Below, in pieces: positions 34,224 through 44,870 of a stretch of DNA of 64,000 nt. The notes under the pieces are model-generated. The model ran no database searches, was not told the DNA's origin, and was given only the letters and a program-made list of their open reading frames with translations. Source of the DNA: Thereva unica (lineage: Eukaryota > Arthropoda > Insecta > Diptera > Therevidae); the NCBI GenBank assembly GCA_949987705.1, contig CATLJY010000045.1, forward strand, positions 62,001-126,000, in the 5' to 3' direction. The stretch's first letter is position 1. Every line of letters starts with the position of its first letter. The translations under genes and the position numbers were made by a program.

Positions 34224-34570
34224 TACACTAGTAGGGTGACCAGATTTTGTGTTGCGAAAAAGAGGACCCAAAAGGAATTCAGAAAAAAATGACGAAATAT
34301 GTACAAAAAATATCATTTTGGATTATGTATCTTAATTCATGTAATACTCAGTGACGGATTAACCCTTAATCAATTGCCTAGGGCATCACGTCGGGGGGGG
34401 GGGGGGGGGGGGGGGGGGGCACCAGAAGAAGCAAAAAAAATTCTCACGTCACCAGTGTTATGACAATGCTTCAAATATGTCTGGGCGTTACAATGGCATG
34501 CAGCAGAAGACTCTAGAGGCGAATCCGTTTGTAATATACCCATGCGCAGCCTATTCTCTCAATTTTTCTG

Positions 34571-34860
34571 TTTTTTTTTTTAATATGAAAAACCAAGCTT
34601 AGGTGTAACCCTTTGTACTACCAGTCCGTCATGTCGTTCAGTTCATGGTGCAATGTTAAGTAGTACATAAGCTTGGTTTGAAGAATAGAGGAGAATAGGA
34701 AAGGCTAGAGGGGTCTGGAGGGTGTAGAAGAAAATGACGATGAACCTCACGTTTCAACTCTAAGGTGTTGGACCAGTTCGGAAATACTGACTGCGGGAGA
34801 TTATTCCACAATCGAGTTGTTCTATTCATAAACGAGCCTATAAACCTATTCATAAACGAG
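34571..34860 (-). mobile_element. Truncated jockey-type LINE 3' end
   Basis: Minus-strand fragment with an A tail (T run at 34571-34581), the 3' UTR AAGCTTAGG...TGACGGACTGGTAGTA, and a C-terminal frame (GSFMNRTTRLWNNLPQSVFP, 34656-34853). The 5' end has a duplicated CTATTCATAAACGAGCCTA. Inserted into hAT-B. Confidence 0.88.
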
Positions 34861-35197
34861 CCTAATTCTTGAATGAAATACCCGAGGCTGATAAAACTAA
34901 TGTGTCCCGATCAAACTGCACAATACAGTCAGCACGGTACAAATCTAGTAAACACATATCCAGAAGACCATAACACCGAATTAATAACAGAAATTCAACA
35001 GTTTCATTCATATGTCATAAGTAAAATAAGTTCCTGACCAAATGATTCGGCACAAGTTTACATCAAACTCACGCACAATTGTATAAAATAATACATGATG
35101 AGAAAATTGAATGAAAAAATGAGAAAGATGATACAAGAAATGCTCGCAAATTTATCGATATTATACATAGAGACCGATATGTTGAATTGAAATCGTT
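34861..35197. other. hAT-B interior, possible transposase remnant
   Basis: AT-rich sequence between the two LINE insertions, with frames interrupted by stops. It lies in the part of a hAT where transposase would be, but I cannot assign motifs. Nothing else seen. Confidence 0.35.
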
Positions 35198-38100
35198 AGA
35201 CGTTAATACTCTTCTTCTTCTTCTTTAACGGCTCTACAACCGGGATCCGGTCCTGGCCTCGCGCAACTGTTCTCTCCACCGGTCCCGATTCTGAGCCGAT
35301 GTCATCCAGTTTGGCATCCCTAAACTCTGAGCGTCCTGGTCCACGCCATCCTTCCAGCGAAGGTTGGGCCTCCCTCGCTGTCGCACCCCATAAGTCTTAC
35401 CGCAGAGAACTTTACGAGCAGGCTCATCTTCACTCATACGAGGTAGATGCCCTGCCCACCGGAGCCTACCGAGCTTTATTTTCTTCACAACATCTATGTC
35501 GCGATAGCGCTCGTAGATCTCGTCATTGTAGTCTCCGGAATCGTCCTTCCTCATATACGGGGCCAACAATCCTCCGAAGTATTTTCCTCTCAAACACGCC
35601 CAAGAGGTTTGAGTGCTTTTTGCTAAGCACCCACGTTTCGGATGCATATGTGAGAACGGGTAAGACCATCGTCTTATATAGTAAAAGTTTAGACGTTATG
35701 GTTAGATATTTGGATTTGAAGAGCCTTGACAGACTATAGTAGGCTTTATTGGCTTTTAGCAGTCGTGCGCGTATTTCTGGTTCCATGCTATTGTCGGCTG
35801 CTACTATTGACCCAAGGTAGGTAAATGATTTTACCACGTCAAACTCGTGTTCCGCTACCTTGATTGTGGGACCAATGTTAGGTGTTCTTCCAGACGAGGC
35901 CACCATGTACTTTGTTTTGCTTTCGTTAATGTGCAGTCCCAGATTTCCTGCCGCTTGCTCAATCTGAGTGAAAGCTTCTTGTACAGCTGTTGTTGTTCTT
36001 CCAATGATGCCAATGTCGTCTGCGTAGGCCAGTAATTGGGTGGACTTGTGGAGGATTGTACCCCTTGATGTCACGCCCGAATCTCGGATCACTTTCTCCA
36101 ACGCCAGGTTGAAAAGGAGGCAGGCCAGACCGTCCCCTTGTCGGAGTCCATTATAGATGTTGATTGGTCTGGACAGTGTTCCGGATACCTTTACTTGGCT
36201 TGACACATTGATCATGGTCAACCTACATAGTCTTGTCAGTTTGTTTGGGATGCCGAATTCTCTCATGGCTTTGTAGAGTTCTACCCTGGCTATGCTATCA
36301 TAGGCGGCTTTAAAGTCTATGAAGAGGTGTTGAATTGAGTTTTGAAACTCTAGACATTTTTCCATAGCCTGCCTCAAGGTGAAAATCTGATCAGTCGTTG
36401 ATTTGCCTGGGCTGAAGCCACACTGGTAATGGCCTATGATGTTTCTGGCGTATGGGGCCATCCTGTTTTGTAGGATAGCGGAGAATATCTTATACACGGT
36501 ACTCAACAACGTTATACCGCGATAATTAGTGCACGCTGTGATATCTCCTTTTTTGTGTACCGGACAGAGGATGCCTTTTCTCCAGTCTTCTGGCATCACT
36601 TCCTGCTCCCATACTTGCACAATTAATTCATGAATCGCTTGGTGTAATGTAGGCCCTCCATATTTAACCAGCTCCGCTGCGATGCCGTCCGTTGTTTTTG
36701 AGCCGGCTGATAGCTCTGCTAACTTCTTCTATGCTTGGTTGCGGCAGCATAGCATTGTCATCAGATATTGGTGGAGCCTCCGAATCCTCAGTTAGCTCGC
36801 CATTTAGCAATTCATGAAAGTGCTCTTCCCATCGCTCCAAGATGCCTTTAGGATCGGTGATCAGATTCTCTTCTTTGTCTTTGCAGTATGTGCAACGTGG
36901 TGTGAATTGCGTCATACTGCGGACTCTTTGGTAGAACTCCCGCGCCTGGTGCGGCCGTCGTTCTCTGTACTGTTCTAGCTCACAGACGAGATTTTTTCCC
37001 AGGCTTCCTTTTTCCGTCTGTGAATTCTCTTTTCTTCTTTTCTGAGCTCTTTATAGTTCTCTTCGCGTGCCCGTGTTCTCTGAGACTGCTGCATGGCTCG
37101 GTACGCAGCATTCTTACGTTCAGTTGCCAGCTTGCATTCATTATCGAACGAACCAGTCGTTCCGATCTTTACGACTTCTGCCTAAGATGGAATCAGCAGT
37201 ACTAATGACAGTATTTTTAAGGCGGGTCCAGTTCTCTTCGACGCCCGGCATCTCATCCCCAGGACTTAGGGCGAGTTCTAATGCATGACCGTAGCTGTTT
37301 CTGGCCATTTAATTGCGTAGTGCAGCTGTGTTGATTCGAGCCTGATCAGCGGATACAAAGCTTTTCAGCGTTGTAATGCGCTCTCGGAGCACCATACCAA
37401 CAAGATAGTGATCCGAGTCGAAGTTGGCACCTCGGTACGTTCGTACCGTCATCAGACCCGAAAGGTGGCGGCGGTCTATCAACACATGATCTATTTGGTT
37501 GCGAGTGGCTCCATCAGGAGGTACCCAGGTGGCTTTATGGATATCTTTACGCGCAAATCTAGTACTTGCAACGACCAAGTTCTTACTTGCTGCCATCTCT
37601 ACAACTCGCTGTCCATTGTCATTAGTGTTTTCATGCAAGCTGTGGTTGCCGACATATTGCCTGTTCAGATCTCCCAGTATGATTTTTACATCATACCTGG
37701 GGCAGGCATTAAGTTCCCGTTCAACTAATTCGAAGAATTCTTCTTTATCATCATCCGGGGACTCTTCTGTAGGTGCGTGAACGTTTATGAGGCTGATGTT
37801 CTTAAATTCACCTCGCACACGAAGGGAGCATAGCCTTTCGTTTATTGCTTTAAAGCCGATAATGGTAGGCTTCATTCTTTTGCTAACCATAAAACCTACT
37901 CCTAGAACATGGTGTTTTGTATGACAGCTGTAATATACGTCATACTCAGGTTTTTGCAAAACACCATTCCCTGTCCACCTCATCTCCTGAATGGCGGTAA
38001 TGTCAGCTTTATACTTTGACAGGGAATCGGCTAGATGTTTTGAAGCTCGAGTTCTGTACAGAGTTCGAACGTTCCATGAAAAAATTCGTAAATCGTTTTG

Positions 38101-38389
38101 CCTTTTTCGTTGCCGTGGTCGTCGTCGTTTATTCCAGTATCCGAGGCATGTTGCTCGTTCCGTAATAATTGTTTTTTACGGGTGAGGTTATTAGCCTCAC
38201 GCCAACCTTACTTGGAAGGGACTAGCCCGATCATATTAGCCTATCCTCTCTCATAGAATAGTTACCAGTGGCCACCGCTATGAGGTTATGATCGCACTTC
38301 CATCAGTCCGAAATAGTTACGGCACGTGCATGTTATGCTACATGTTATTCCCCCTATTCCGCTGATGACTGACCACCAGACGTTAATAC
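35198..38389 (-). mobile_element. Full-length RTE-like LINE, 12-bp TSD
   Basis: AGACGTTAATAC is duplicated at 35198-35209 and 38378-38389, so the 3,168-bp element at 35210-38377 has both ends. The 3' end (left) is a (GAA)n-type tail after GAGCCGTTAAAG. A ~300-bp 5' leader occupies about 38100-38377. The single EN-RT ORF is broken in several places. RTE assignment rests on the single ORF, short simple-repeat tail and RT style (NYRGITLLSTVYKIFS). Confidence 0.9.
35234..37983 (-). pseudogene. RTE-like EN-RT polyprotein, frameshifted
   Basis: The endonuclease part (37983-37309) has ISLINVHAPTEESPDDDKEE, KIILGDLNRQYVG and NFDSDHYLVGM. A TAA at 37306-37308 follows. A 4-bp TTCG duplication near 37160 shifts the frame, and another shift is near 36700. 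RT (36620-35523) has HKKGDITACTNYRGITLL, FIDFKAAYDSIARVELYK, NGLRQGDGLACLLFN and LLAYADDIGIIG (YADD). A last shift near 35570 leads to the C-terminus (IKLGRLRWAGHLPRM), ending at 35234. The catalytic motifs are present. Confidence 0.88.
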
Positions 38390-38622
38390 TATCTGGCATG
38401 AATTCAATGCCCGGAAAAGCCTCAAGGCGCATTTCAATAAGTACATAAATAAATTATGCTTAGGTTTTTATTGTTGTCGCACCTACTCCACTTCTAAGGT
38501 ACGTTACATCTCATCATCATATTTTACAAAAAACTAATGTTTTTAAGCGGTAAAGGTTTAAAGACCGATAGGCGTGGATTGCTTAGAACATCAAGTAGTC
38601 TTAATCCGTCACTGGTAATACT

Positions 38623-38790
38623 ATAAATCAAATAAAAAAAAAAAATACAGCCCATTAACAAAATAAAAGTAAAAAAATATAACGAAAAAAATATAAATTA
38701 TTAATTATAGTATAATTAACGAAACAAAAATATAAAATAAATAAAAAACTTAACAAAAAATAAATTAATAAATTCAAATAATTATCAAAA
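38623..38790. other. AT-rich hAT-A interior
   Basis: Very A/T-rich low-complexity stretch of hAT-A, downstream of the transposase C-terminus. No feature. Confidence 0.5.
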
Positions 38791-39075
38791 TTACGAGTAT
38801 TTTTCATTTAAAGAAATATTTCTTAAAATATTTGGTTTTGTTAATAGATAATTATAAAATTGCGAACATGAGTATTCTTTAAAATTAAACTTGCATGAAA
38901 TAATACTTTTAATAGTTTCTACGGACAACCTGTTTCTCTCATCAATCCATTGGCTTACTATTAAGGAAAAAATTCTTTCCACGTTTGCATTGTTTAAGGG
39001 AATTTTAAAAAATAGTTGCACAATGGCCAAAAAGAGGACAAGAACCATTATTTTGAAAAAAGATACCGGACACAT
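38791..39075 (-). pseudogene. hAT-A transposase C-terminal (dimerisation) remnant
   Basis: Minus-strand frame containing KIPLNNANVERIFSLIVSQW, ERNRLSVETIKSIISCKFN and a stop near 38791. This matches the hAT dimerisation pattern (S/N-N-A-x-x-E-R-x-F-S, then a W...R-N-R-L block). Everything upstream in the protein is missing; the frame starts in TIR-proximal sequence, so this is a deletion derivative. Confidence 0.8.
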
Positions 39076-39532
39076 TTTTTTGCTTCAAAAGAGGACATAT
39101 CCTCTTAAAAGAGGACGTCTGGTCACACTATACACTAGAGCGCTTCGTCATAGCGACTGCTCCACTGAAATCAAAAATCTCCTTCCTACACGGCAAATGT
39201 TTTCCCACAACACAAGACTAGCCAACTCACCCCTTCACCCTGCAGCCCTCCCCTTCACCCACATTACGGTTTATCAGTTCGTTTATAAATAGAACAACTC
39301 GATTGTGGAACTCTCTTCCGCAGTCGATGTTTCCGAGCTCATATAACACCTCAGAGTTAAAACGCAAGGTTCATCAACATCTACTCATGCACCTGAGTCC
39401 TAACCTATCCTATGCCATCTACCTTCAGATAAAGCTTACTATTATACAATGCACTATGACTTGAAAGATATGACGGACTAGACGTATTATACAAAGAGTG
39501 ACTCCTAAGCTTCATCTCACCACACAAAAAAA

Positions 39533-41159
39533 CTTGTCCTTGAGCTCATCCAAATCACTCTTGTTATTATTGCTCGTTGGTATTAGTTTGGAATTGTAGC
39601 TGTGGCCTATTGAGTTAAGGTATTTCAACGCATTTGGAAGTCCACTGATGAAGTCATTACAAGGATTCGTTAATTTTAAGATAATTATATTAGGGCAACA
39701 AAAATCTTTAGAACAACAAGAAGATTCTTCAAAATTGATGTTGCAATTTGGTTCCATTGACAATAAAACCAACAATTTTGTATTTTTAAAAAGACCAATT
39801 GTATAATAGTCACTTCACACTTTTTACTGCAACAAGTTTTTGCTGACAAACTAAACTTTACCTACAAAATGACCCTCAAATCCCCACAAAACCGTCATTT
39901 CTTCTCCTTTATATTATATTTTTACATGAAAACATCTTTTTAATTCCCTAGTGGCCTAGAGACAACTTCAGCACTATGAATGAACTGGTAACGACTACTC
40001 GACGACTATGAGACGACCACTTGAAGGGGAATTCTGCCACCAAACAAAGGGTTGACCCAAATGCCATGAAACTGTTTTTCATTTTTCAACCACTCGTTAT
40101 TGTGACGAGTTACTCCTGCAGTAGGATTTAATTATAATTATGTGGTTTAGAACTGAATGAGCTTAAAATCATGTGGGGGAAATGAAATGCAACGTTACCC
40201 TCAATCCCCAATCCAATATGTTTACAATAATCCTTCCGATAAGGAAAACGCAATCTTCCCCGAATAAGTTTGCTTAAAAGGGATGTATAAAGGAGTAAAA
40301 AAATTTGCTACCAAGGAGCTCTTCCTAGGAAATTGACCGATAAAGGTCATAGTTTCTTGGAAACCGATTTTGCGGGTCATCACGATTTCCCGTGAACTAG
40401 AATAGCATTCGCTACAGCTTTGAATATCATAAAGTTGGGACTGGAACTCCTGCAGAAAATTTTATGACTACACTAGGCTCGAAACTGAATATGCACAGCG
40501 GAATATCCGACTAAAAAGGAAACACTGCATGACTCGAGGGAGTTGAAGTGCCCACACAAAGCGAAGGAAACTCCTATGACATTTCGTCCTATCTAAACCG
40601 CTATCATGATATGCTACATACATATGTATGTGCGGGGGAGGACAATGCAATTTCACATGTGGGCGTGGATTTTGAGATTAAGGTCTTCTGCAGTAATTTT
40701 TAAGGATGAATAGCTTTGGGTAAGGAATGAATTTTAATTGATGCGAACTACATCCAATCAACTGAGTTTTATGATTTTGCGTTTTGTTATTCATTTACTT
40801 ATTTGCAGGACTAAAAATCTGAAATTATTGCGAATTAATTAAACAAATAAGAGTTGTATAGCAAACAACAATTAAAGAGAACAAAGAGATAAAAATACAA
40901 ATAAACAAAACAATCGATAAGAGAAAGAGAAAAGGAAATTTCTTTATATGTACATACATATGTAGTTGCCCCACTTAAAAATGACCAATTTCACATAAAT
41001 GCCTCCCACTGAAACCAAATGAACCACGAATCTGGGAATTACTGCAAATTAACGGGATTTCTTAAAACCGATTCCAATAGAATTCCTCGTTTTTGAGCAA
41101 CGATAAATTTTTAAGGTGTACCTAACCAGTTGCTCGCCAGTGTATATTTATTTATTTAC
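39533..41159. other. 1.6 kb of apparently low-copy DNA
   Basis: No transposon motif, tandem repeat or repeat shared within the window was found here apart from a short TACATACATATG microsatellite. A minus-strand open frame at 39512-39775 (87 codons from a non-ATG or ATG start; SNNNKSDLDELKDK, SCCSKDFCCPNIIILKL) begins at the LINE 3' end. It could be a truncated exon or chance. This is the best candidate in the window for unique host sequence. Confidence 0.4.
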
Positions 41160-42057
41160 TACAGGGTGCGCCAGAGAAACTTACTTATTTGAAAAAATTC
41201 CCGCGCGGTGAGTTAGGCGGGTAGATGGGCGAGAGGGGACGCATCTGGAGGGGGAAGTTCCCAAGTTTGTTTTTCCCTCCAGTCAGTTGCCATCATGCTC
41301 TGGTCTAGAGAGCAGCGGGCCTTCGCAGTCGAGATCTTCTTTTCTAACGGTCGCTCAGTTGTTGCTAGGCAACGTGCCTTCCGCGCTCGCTTTGAAATTC
41401 CTCCTCACAGACTCGTTCCTGGCCGTAATTCGATTCTGTCGTGGGTTAACTCATTTCGGGAGTGTGGAAGTGTCTCTAAACCCAGAAATGAACTTCAACG
41501 GACCATCAGAAATCCGGAAAATATCGAAAGAGTGAGGCAGTCAGTTGTGCGTTCTCCCCGGCGTTCGGCTCGCAAACACGCAGCTGCTTTGGGAATTTCT
41601 GACACCACTGTCCGACCACAGCACACACAGCACGAAACTCAATGAATTTTTTGCGACAACATTTCCCCGACCGCCTCATCTCTCTCAGAGGCGATCTCCA
41701 ATGGCCGGCACGCTCTCCAGATTTGACTCCATGCGATTTCTTTTTATGAGGTTATTTGAAATCCCTGGTTTATGTCGATCGACCACGGATCACAGCACAC
41801 CTCAAGAACAACATTCGCGACGCCATTGCCTACATACCGATTGATACGCTGCAAAGAGTGGATACGAATTTCAAAAATCGACTTCATCAGTGTATGCGCT
41901 ATGGGGGTCGCCATTTATCCGATGTCATTTTCAAGACTGCATGAAAAAAAAATTGGGATATTGTATTCTCAAATAAAAAAAAAGTTAAAACAATAACTGA
42001 AGTACTTTTGTTTTTATAGACCTTTCCAATAAGTAAGTTTCTCTGGCGCACCCTGTA
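41160..42057 (+). mobile_element. Tc1/mariner-type element, internally deleted, TA target
   Basis: Inverted ends CAGGGTGCGCCAGAGAAACT (41162) and its mirror ending at 42055 are about 27 bp long and flanked by TA on each side. The 894-bp body carries the start and end of a transposase gene. Confidence 0.93.
41295..41942 (+). pseudogene. Tc1-like transposase with N-terminal HTH (DUF4817-like), core deleted
   Basis: The N-terminal frame 41295-41645 reads MLWSREQRAFAVEIFFSNGR, VARQRAFRARFEIPPHRLVP, ILSWVNSFRECGSV, RRSARKHAAALGISDTT, a helix-turn-helix typical of this insect transposase group. After 41645 the C-terminal part follows in another frame: LRQHFPDRLISLRGDLQWPA, RSPDLTPCDFFL, a stop (TGA) in place of the usual Trp, GYLKSLVYVDRP, then HLSDVIFKTA and a stop near 41942. 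The middle catalytic region is absent, so it is a nonautonomous derivative. Confidence 0.88.
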
Positions 42058-42504
42058 GTTAGAGCGCGGTGCAGCGCTGTCACTTCAGGGTTAACTGTGT
42101 AATATTTTGACAGCAAAAGGGCAGTAGATTGAACTTTTAGGGAGTTGATACAGATATCAATACTTGCAAGAGCAAAAATCTCCCTTTACTTGTTTTGGAA
42201 GTAACTGTTCATTATTTATATGCACCTTAAATTCAAGTTTGACTGAACTCCGAATTTCGCAATGCTTTGGGCCAGGGGTCGGCAACATATGCGTACCACT
42301 TGGTGACAGGCGAGAAGATCTGTGTTGACACACCACACACCACCATCGCGTCGGCATGTCCTTTCATATTTATGTGCGTCTGTTAAAGAGTCATGCGCAC
42401 TTGTTACTTTCATCCTTTAGCTTCCTGCTGATCTACCAAATGTATCAATTGGCTTCTTTAATGTTTATGACATCAATTCGAATACACAATAACTCTGAAT
42501 ATAA
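42058..42504. other. Intergenic spacer without recognised feature
   Basis: About 450 bp with no open frame of note, no repeat shared within the window and no terminal motifs. Confidence 0.5.
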
Positions 42505-42698
42505 TCTATATCTATAAAAATCTCGTGTCACAGTGTTTGTTACCGAACTCCTCCGAAATGGGTTGACCGATTTTTATGAATTTTTTTGTGTATATTTGGT
42601 AGGTCATAGGTCGTAGGCTATTTTTTATATCTTTAACCAAAAGAAACAACTGAAAAATCTAAAAAATTGGTAATTTTAGAAATTTTCACTTCATTTTA

Positions 42699-42840
42699 GT
42701 TTCAATAGCTTCATGGCCTACCTATTGTTTGACAGCATCGTAAATGTAAAATTGTCATTAAATTGAATTATTCCATTTAATGAAAATTTAAATTTACGCA
42801 GCTGTCAAACAATAGGTAGGCCATGACGCTATTGAAATTA
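42699..42840. repeat. Short inverted repeat in Helitron 1
   Basis: The arms contain GGCCTACCTATTGTTTGACA and its complement (about 42715 and 42806), with ~60-bp arms and a small loop. Likely a folded cargo segment. Confidence 0.8.
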
Positions 42841-43110
42841 ATCTGTAATACAATATGCAATATAGTATACTCAATATACGTTAGATTAATGGCGGCCTTC
42901 TCAAAAGGGCGGATTACCACTTTCTTCACAACCACTTCAACATGGGTATCGAATGAAAGAGTGGGATAAGTAGCATACAATAATCAATGAAGTATACTCA
43001 ATATACCGTTAGATTCATGGCGGCCGTGTCAAGAGGGCAGATTACCATTTTCTTCACAGCCCCCTCGACATGGGTATCAAATGAAAGAGTATGATAAGTA
43101 GAATTAAAAG
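42840..43110 (-). repeat. Two ~128-bp array units inside Helitron 1
   Basis: Reverse complement of the 2.5-6.6 kb array unit: TATAGTATACTCAATATACG, GGCGGATTACCACTTTCTTC, GGGTATCAAATGAAAGAGTA. Confidence 0.88.
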
Positions 43111-43411
43111 AATATTGAATCTAATGGCTCGAAATTTTACACAGAAATAAAATTGATTCTTTCGTTATAGGTTGTGAATAGTTAGATTTTGAAGATTTGC
43201 ATTAATTTTACATGTACCTGTTCTTTGAGGCACTTCATTTGTATAAAATTCATATCTCGAAAAATATCAAGTCAATGGGTGGTTTTTATTGGCTACTATT
43301 GGTTTAGGGGTGCAGCGAGGCGTACCGGGTCCCAGCTAGTTTATTTATGGTTTTTTTTATTTATAATTTACATAGGTGTAATTTATACACTTTCTAATAT
43401 ACATATGTGCA

Positions 43412-44834
43412 TCTATATATATATAAATGGAACGTGATTTGTGTTCAGATGCTTAAAACTTGAAAACGGCTGGACCAAATTGTATACTTTCTTTGCAGAA
43501 GTAATTGCTATGTGAAAGTTTAGGAAAAAAAACTGAAAAAATGCTCCACTGGTGGCGCTGTAGGCGCACATTAGCAGCCATCTCAAGAGGGCGGATTACC
43601 ATTTTCTTTACAGCCCCTCGACGAGGATATCAAATGAAAGGGTATGGTAAGTAGAACACCAAAGGCAATATAGTATACTCTATATATCGTTTGGTCCATG
43701 GCAGTCATCTCAAGAGAGCAGATGAGCATTTTCTTCACAACCCATTCGAAATGGGTATCCAATGAAAGAGTATGATAAGTAGAACAATATAAGCAATATA
43801 GTATACTCAATATGTCGCTTGGCCCATTGCGGCCACCTCAAGAATGCGGATTACTATTTTCTTCAAAACCCCTTCGAGATGGGTATCAAATGAGAGAGTA
43901 TGATAGGTAGAACACATAAGCAATATAGTATACTCAATATATCGTTTGGTCCATGGCGGTCATCTCAAGAGGGCGGATGATCATTTTCTTCACTACCCCT
44001 CGACATTGGTATCAGATGAAAGGGAATTATAAGAAGAATGCCATAGACTATGTCTTTAGATTCATGGTGGCCATCTCAAGAGGGCGGGTTACCATTTTCT
44101 TCACAACACCCGACACATGGGTATCAAATGAAAGGCTATGAAAAGTAGAACGCCATAAGCAATATTGTATACTCAATTTATAATTTGGTCCATGGCGGCC
44201 ATCTCAAAAGGGTGGTTTACCATTTTCTTCACAACCCCTCCTAGATAGATATCAAATGAAAGAGTATAATAAGTAGAACAATATAAGCAATATAGTATAC
44301 TCAATATATCGTTTGGTCCATAGCGGCCAACTCGAGAAGGCGGATTACCATTTTCTTTACAACCCCTACGACATGGGTATTAAATGAAAAAGTATGATAA
44401 GTAGAACACCATAAGCAATATAGTATACTCAATATATCGTTTGGTACATGGCGGTCATCTTAAGAGGGGGTATTACCATTTTCTTCACAACCCCTTCGAG
44501 ATGGGTATCAAATGAGAGAATATGATAAGTAGAACACCATAAGCAATATAGTATATTCAATATATCGTTTGGTCCATGGCGGTCATCTCAAGAGGGCGGA
44601 TTAATATTTTCTTCACAACCCCTTCGAAATGAGTATCAAATGAAAGAGTATGATAAGTAGAACACCATAGGCAATATAGTATACTAAATATATCATTTGG
44701 TCCGTGGCGGTCATCTCCCAAAATCAATTTTCCCAGATTTGTTCTTTTTTCACTATAGCTTTTTCCTATCGCAGACTGTGTCCCATAATCTTATTTTATT
44801 GAAAGGCGTTGCAAAGCACGCGGGTTTTTGCTAG
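43412..44834 (+). mobile_element. Helitron 2 carrying an array of ~128-bp units
   Basis: It starts TCTATATATATATAAATGGA and ends GGCGTTGCAAAGCACGCGGG followed by TTTTTGCTAG. Units occupy 43575-44720. The base after CTAG is C rather than T, a deviation. No coding genes. Confidence 0.68.
43575..44720 (-). repeat. Array of 128-bp units inside Helitron 2
   Basis: The motif ATCAAATGA (once ATTAAATGA) falls at 44251, 44379, 44507 and 44635, exactly 128 bp apart. The sequence is the reverse complement of the 2.5-6.6 kb array. Confidence 0.92.
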
Positions 44835-44870
44835 CACATTAATATAACAAGAAACTGATTATATTTTTAA

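Larger units (their letters stand above)
34341..38622. mobile_element. hAT-B nested in hAT-A, TSD GTAATACT
   Basis: GTAATACT flanks the element at 34341-34348 and 38615-38622. Its termini are CAGTGACGGATTAA and TTAATCCGTCACTG, perfect 14-bp inverted repeats. The left part has a run of 27 G residues at 34393-34419. Inside sit a jockey fragment and a complete RTE-like LINE, so hAT-B itself is about 0.8 kb. A stretch at about 34890-35190 may be transposase remnant but no motif is firm. Confidence 0.92.
34224..39138 (-). mobile_element. hAT-A, TSD TACACTAG
   Basis: TACACTAG occurs at 34224-34231 and 39131-39138. The element between begins TAGGGTGACCAGA and ends TCTGGTCACACTA, good TIRs. Further copies of the AAGAGGAC motif lie inside both ends. 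Without its own insertion (hAT-B) it is only about 0.63 kb: an internally deleted hAT keeping the transposase C-terminus on the minus strand. Confidence 0.93.
34200..39532 (+). mobile_element. 5'-truncated jockey-type LINE interrupted by hAT-A
   Basis: The right part, 39131-39532, encodes the LINE C-terminus (ALRHSDCSTEIKNLLPTRQM). In a second frame it encodes a RTTRLWNSLPQSMFPS block equivalent to that at about 2270-2330. It then has the same 3' UTR motifs (AAGCTTAC, ATGACGGACTAG, GTGACTCCTAAGC) and an A tail. The left part is very short. Relative of the LINE at 1-2539. Confidence 0.75.
42505..43339 (+). mobile_element. Helitron 1 with two minisatellite units
   Basis: The 5' end TCTATATCTATAAAAATCTC sits after an A. 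The 3' end is GGCGTACCGGGTCCCAGCTAG followed by T, giving the A/T insertion site and CTAG terminus of Helitrons with a GC-rich segment just before it. Inside are a short hairpin (42699-42840) and two ~128-bp units in reverse orientation (42840-43110). No Rep/helicase gene: nonautonomous. Confidence 0.75.

Noticed and set aside
42058..42504. tRNA or other small RNA gene in spacers
   Set aside because: No convincing cloverleaf or A/B box pair was seen by eye; a covariance-model search would be needed.
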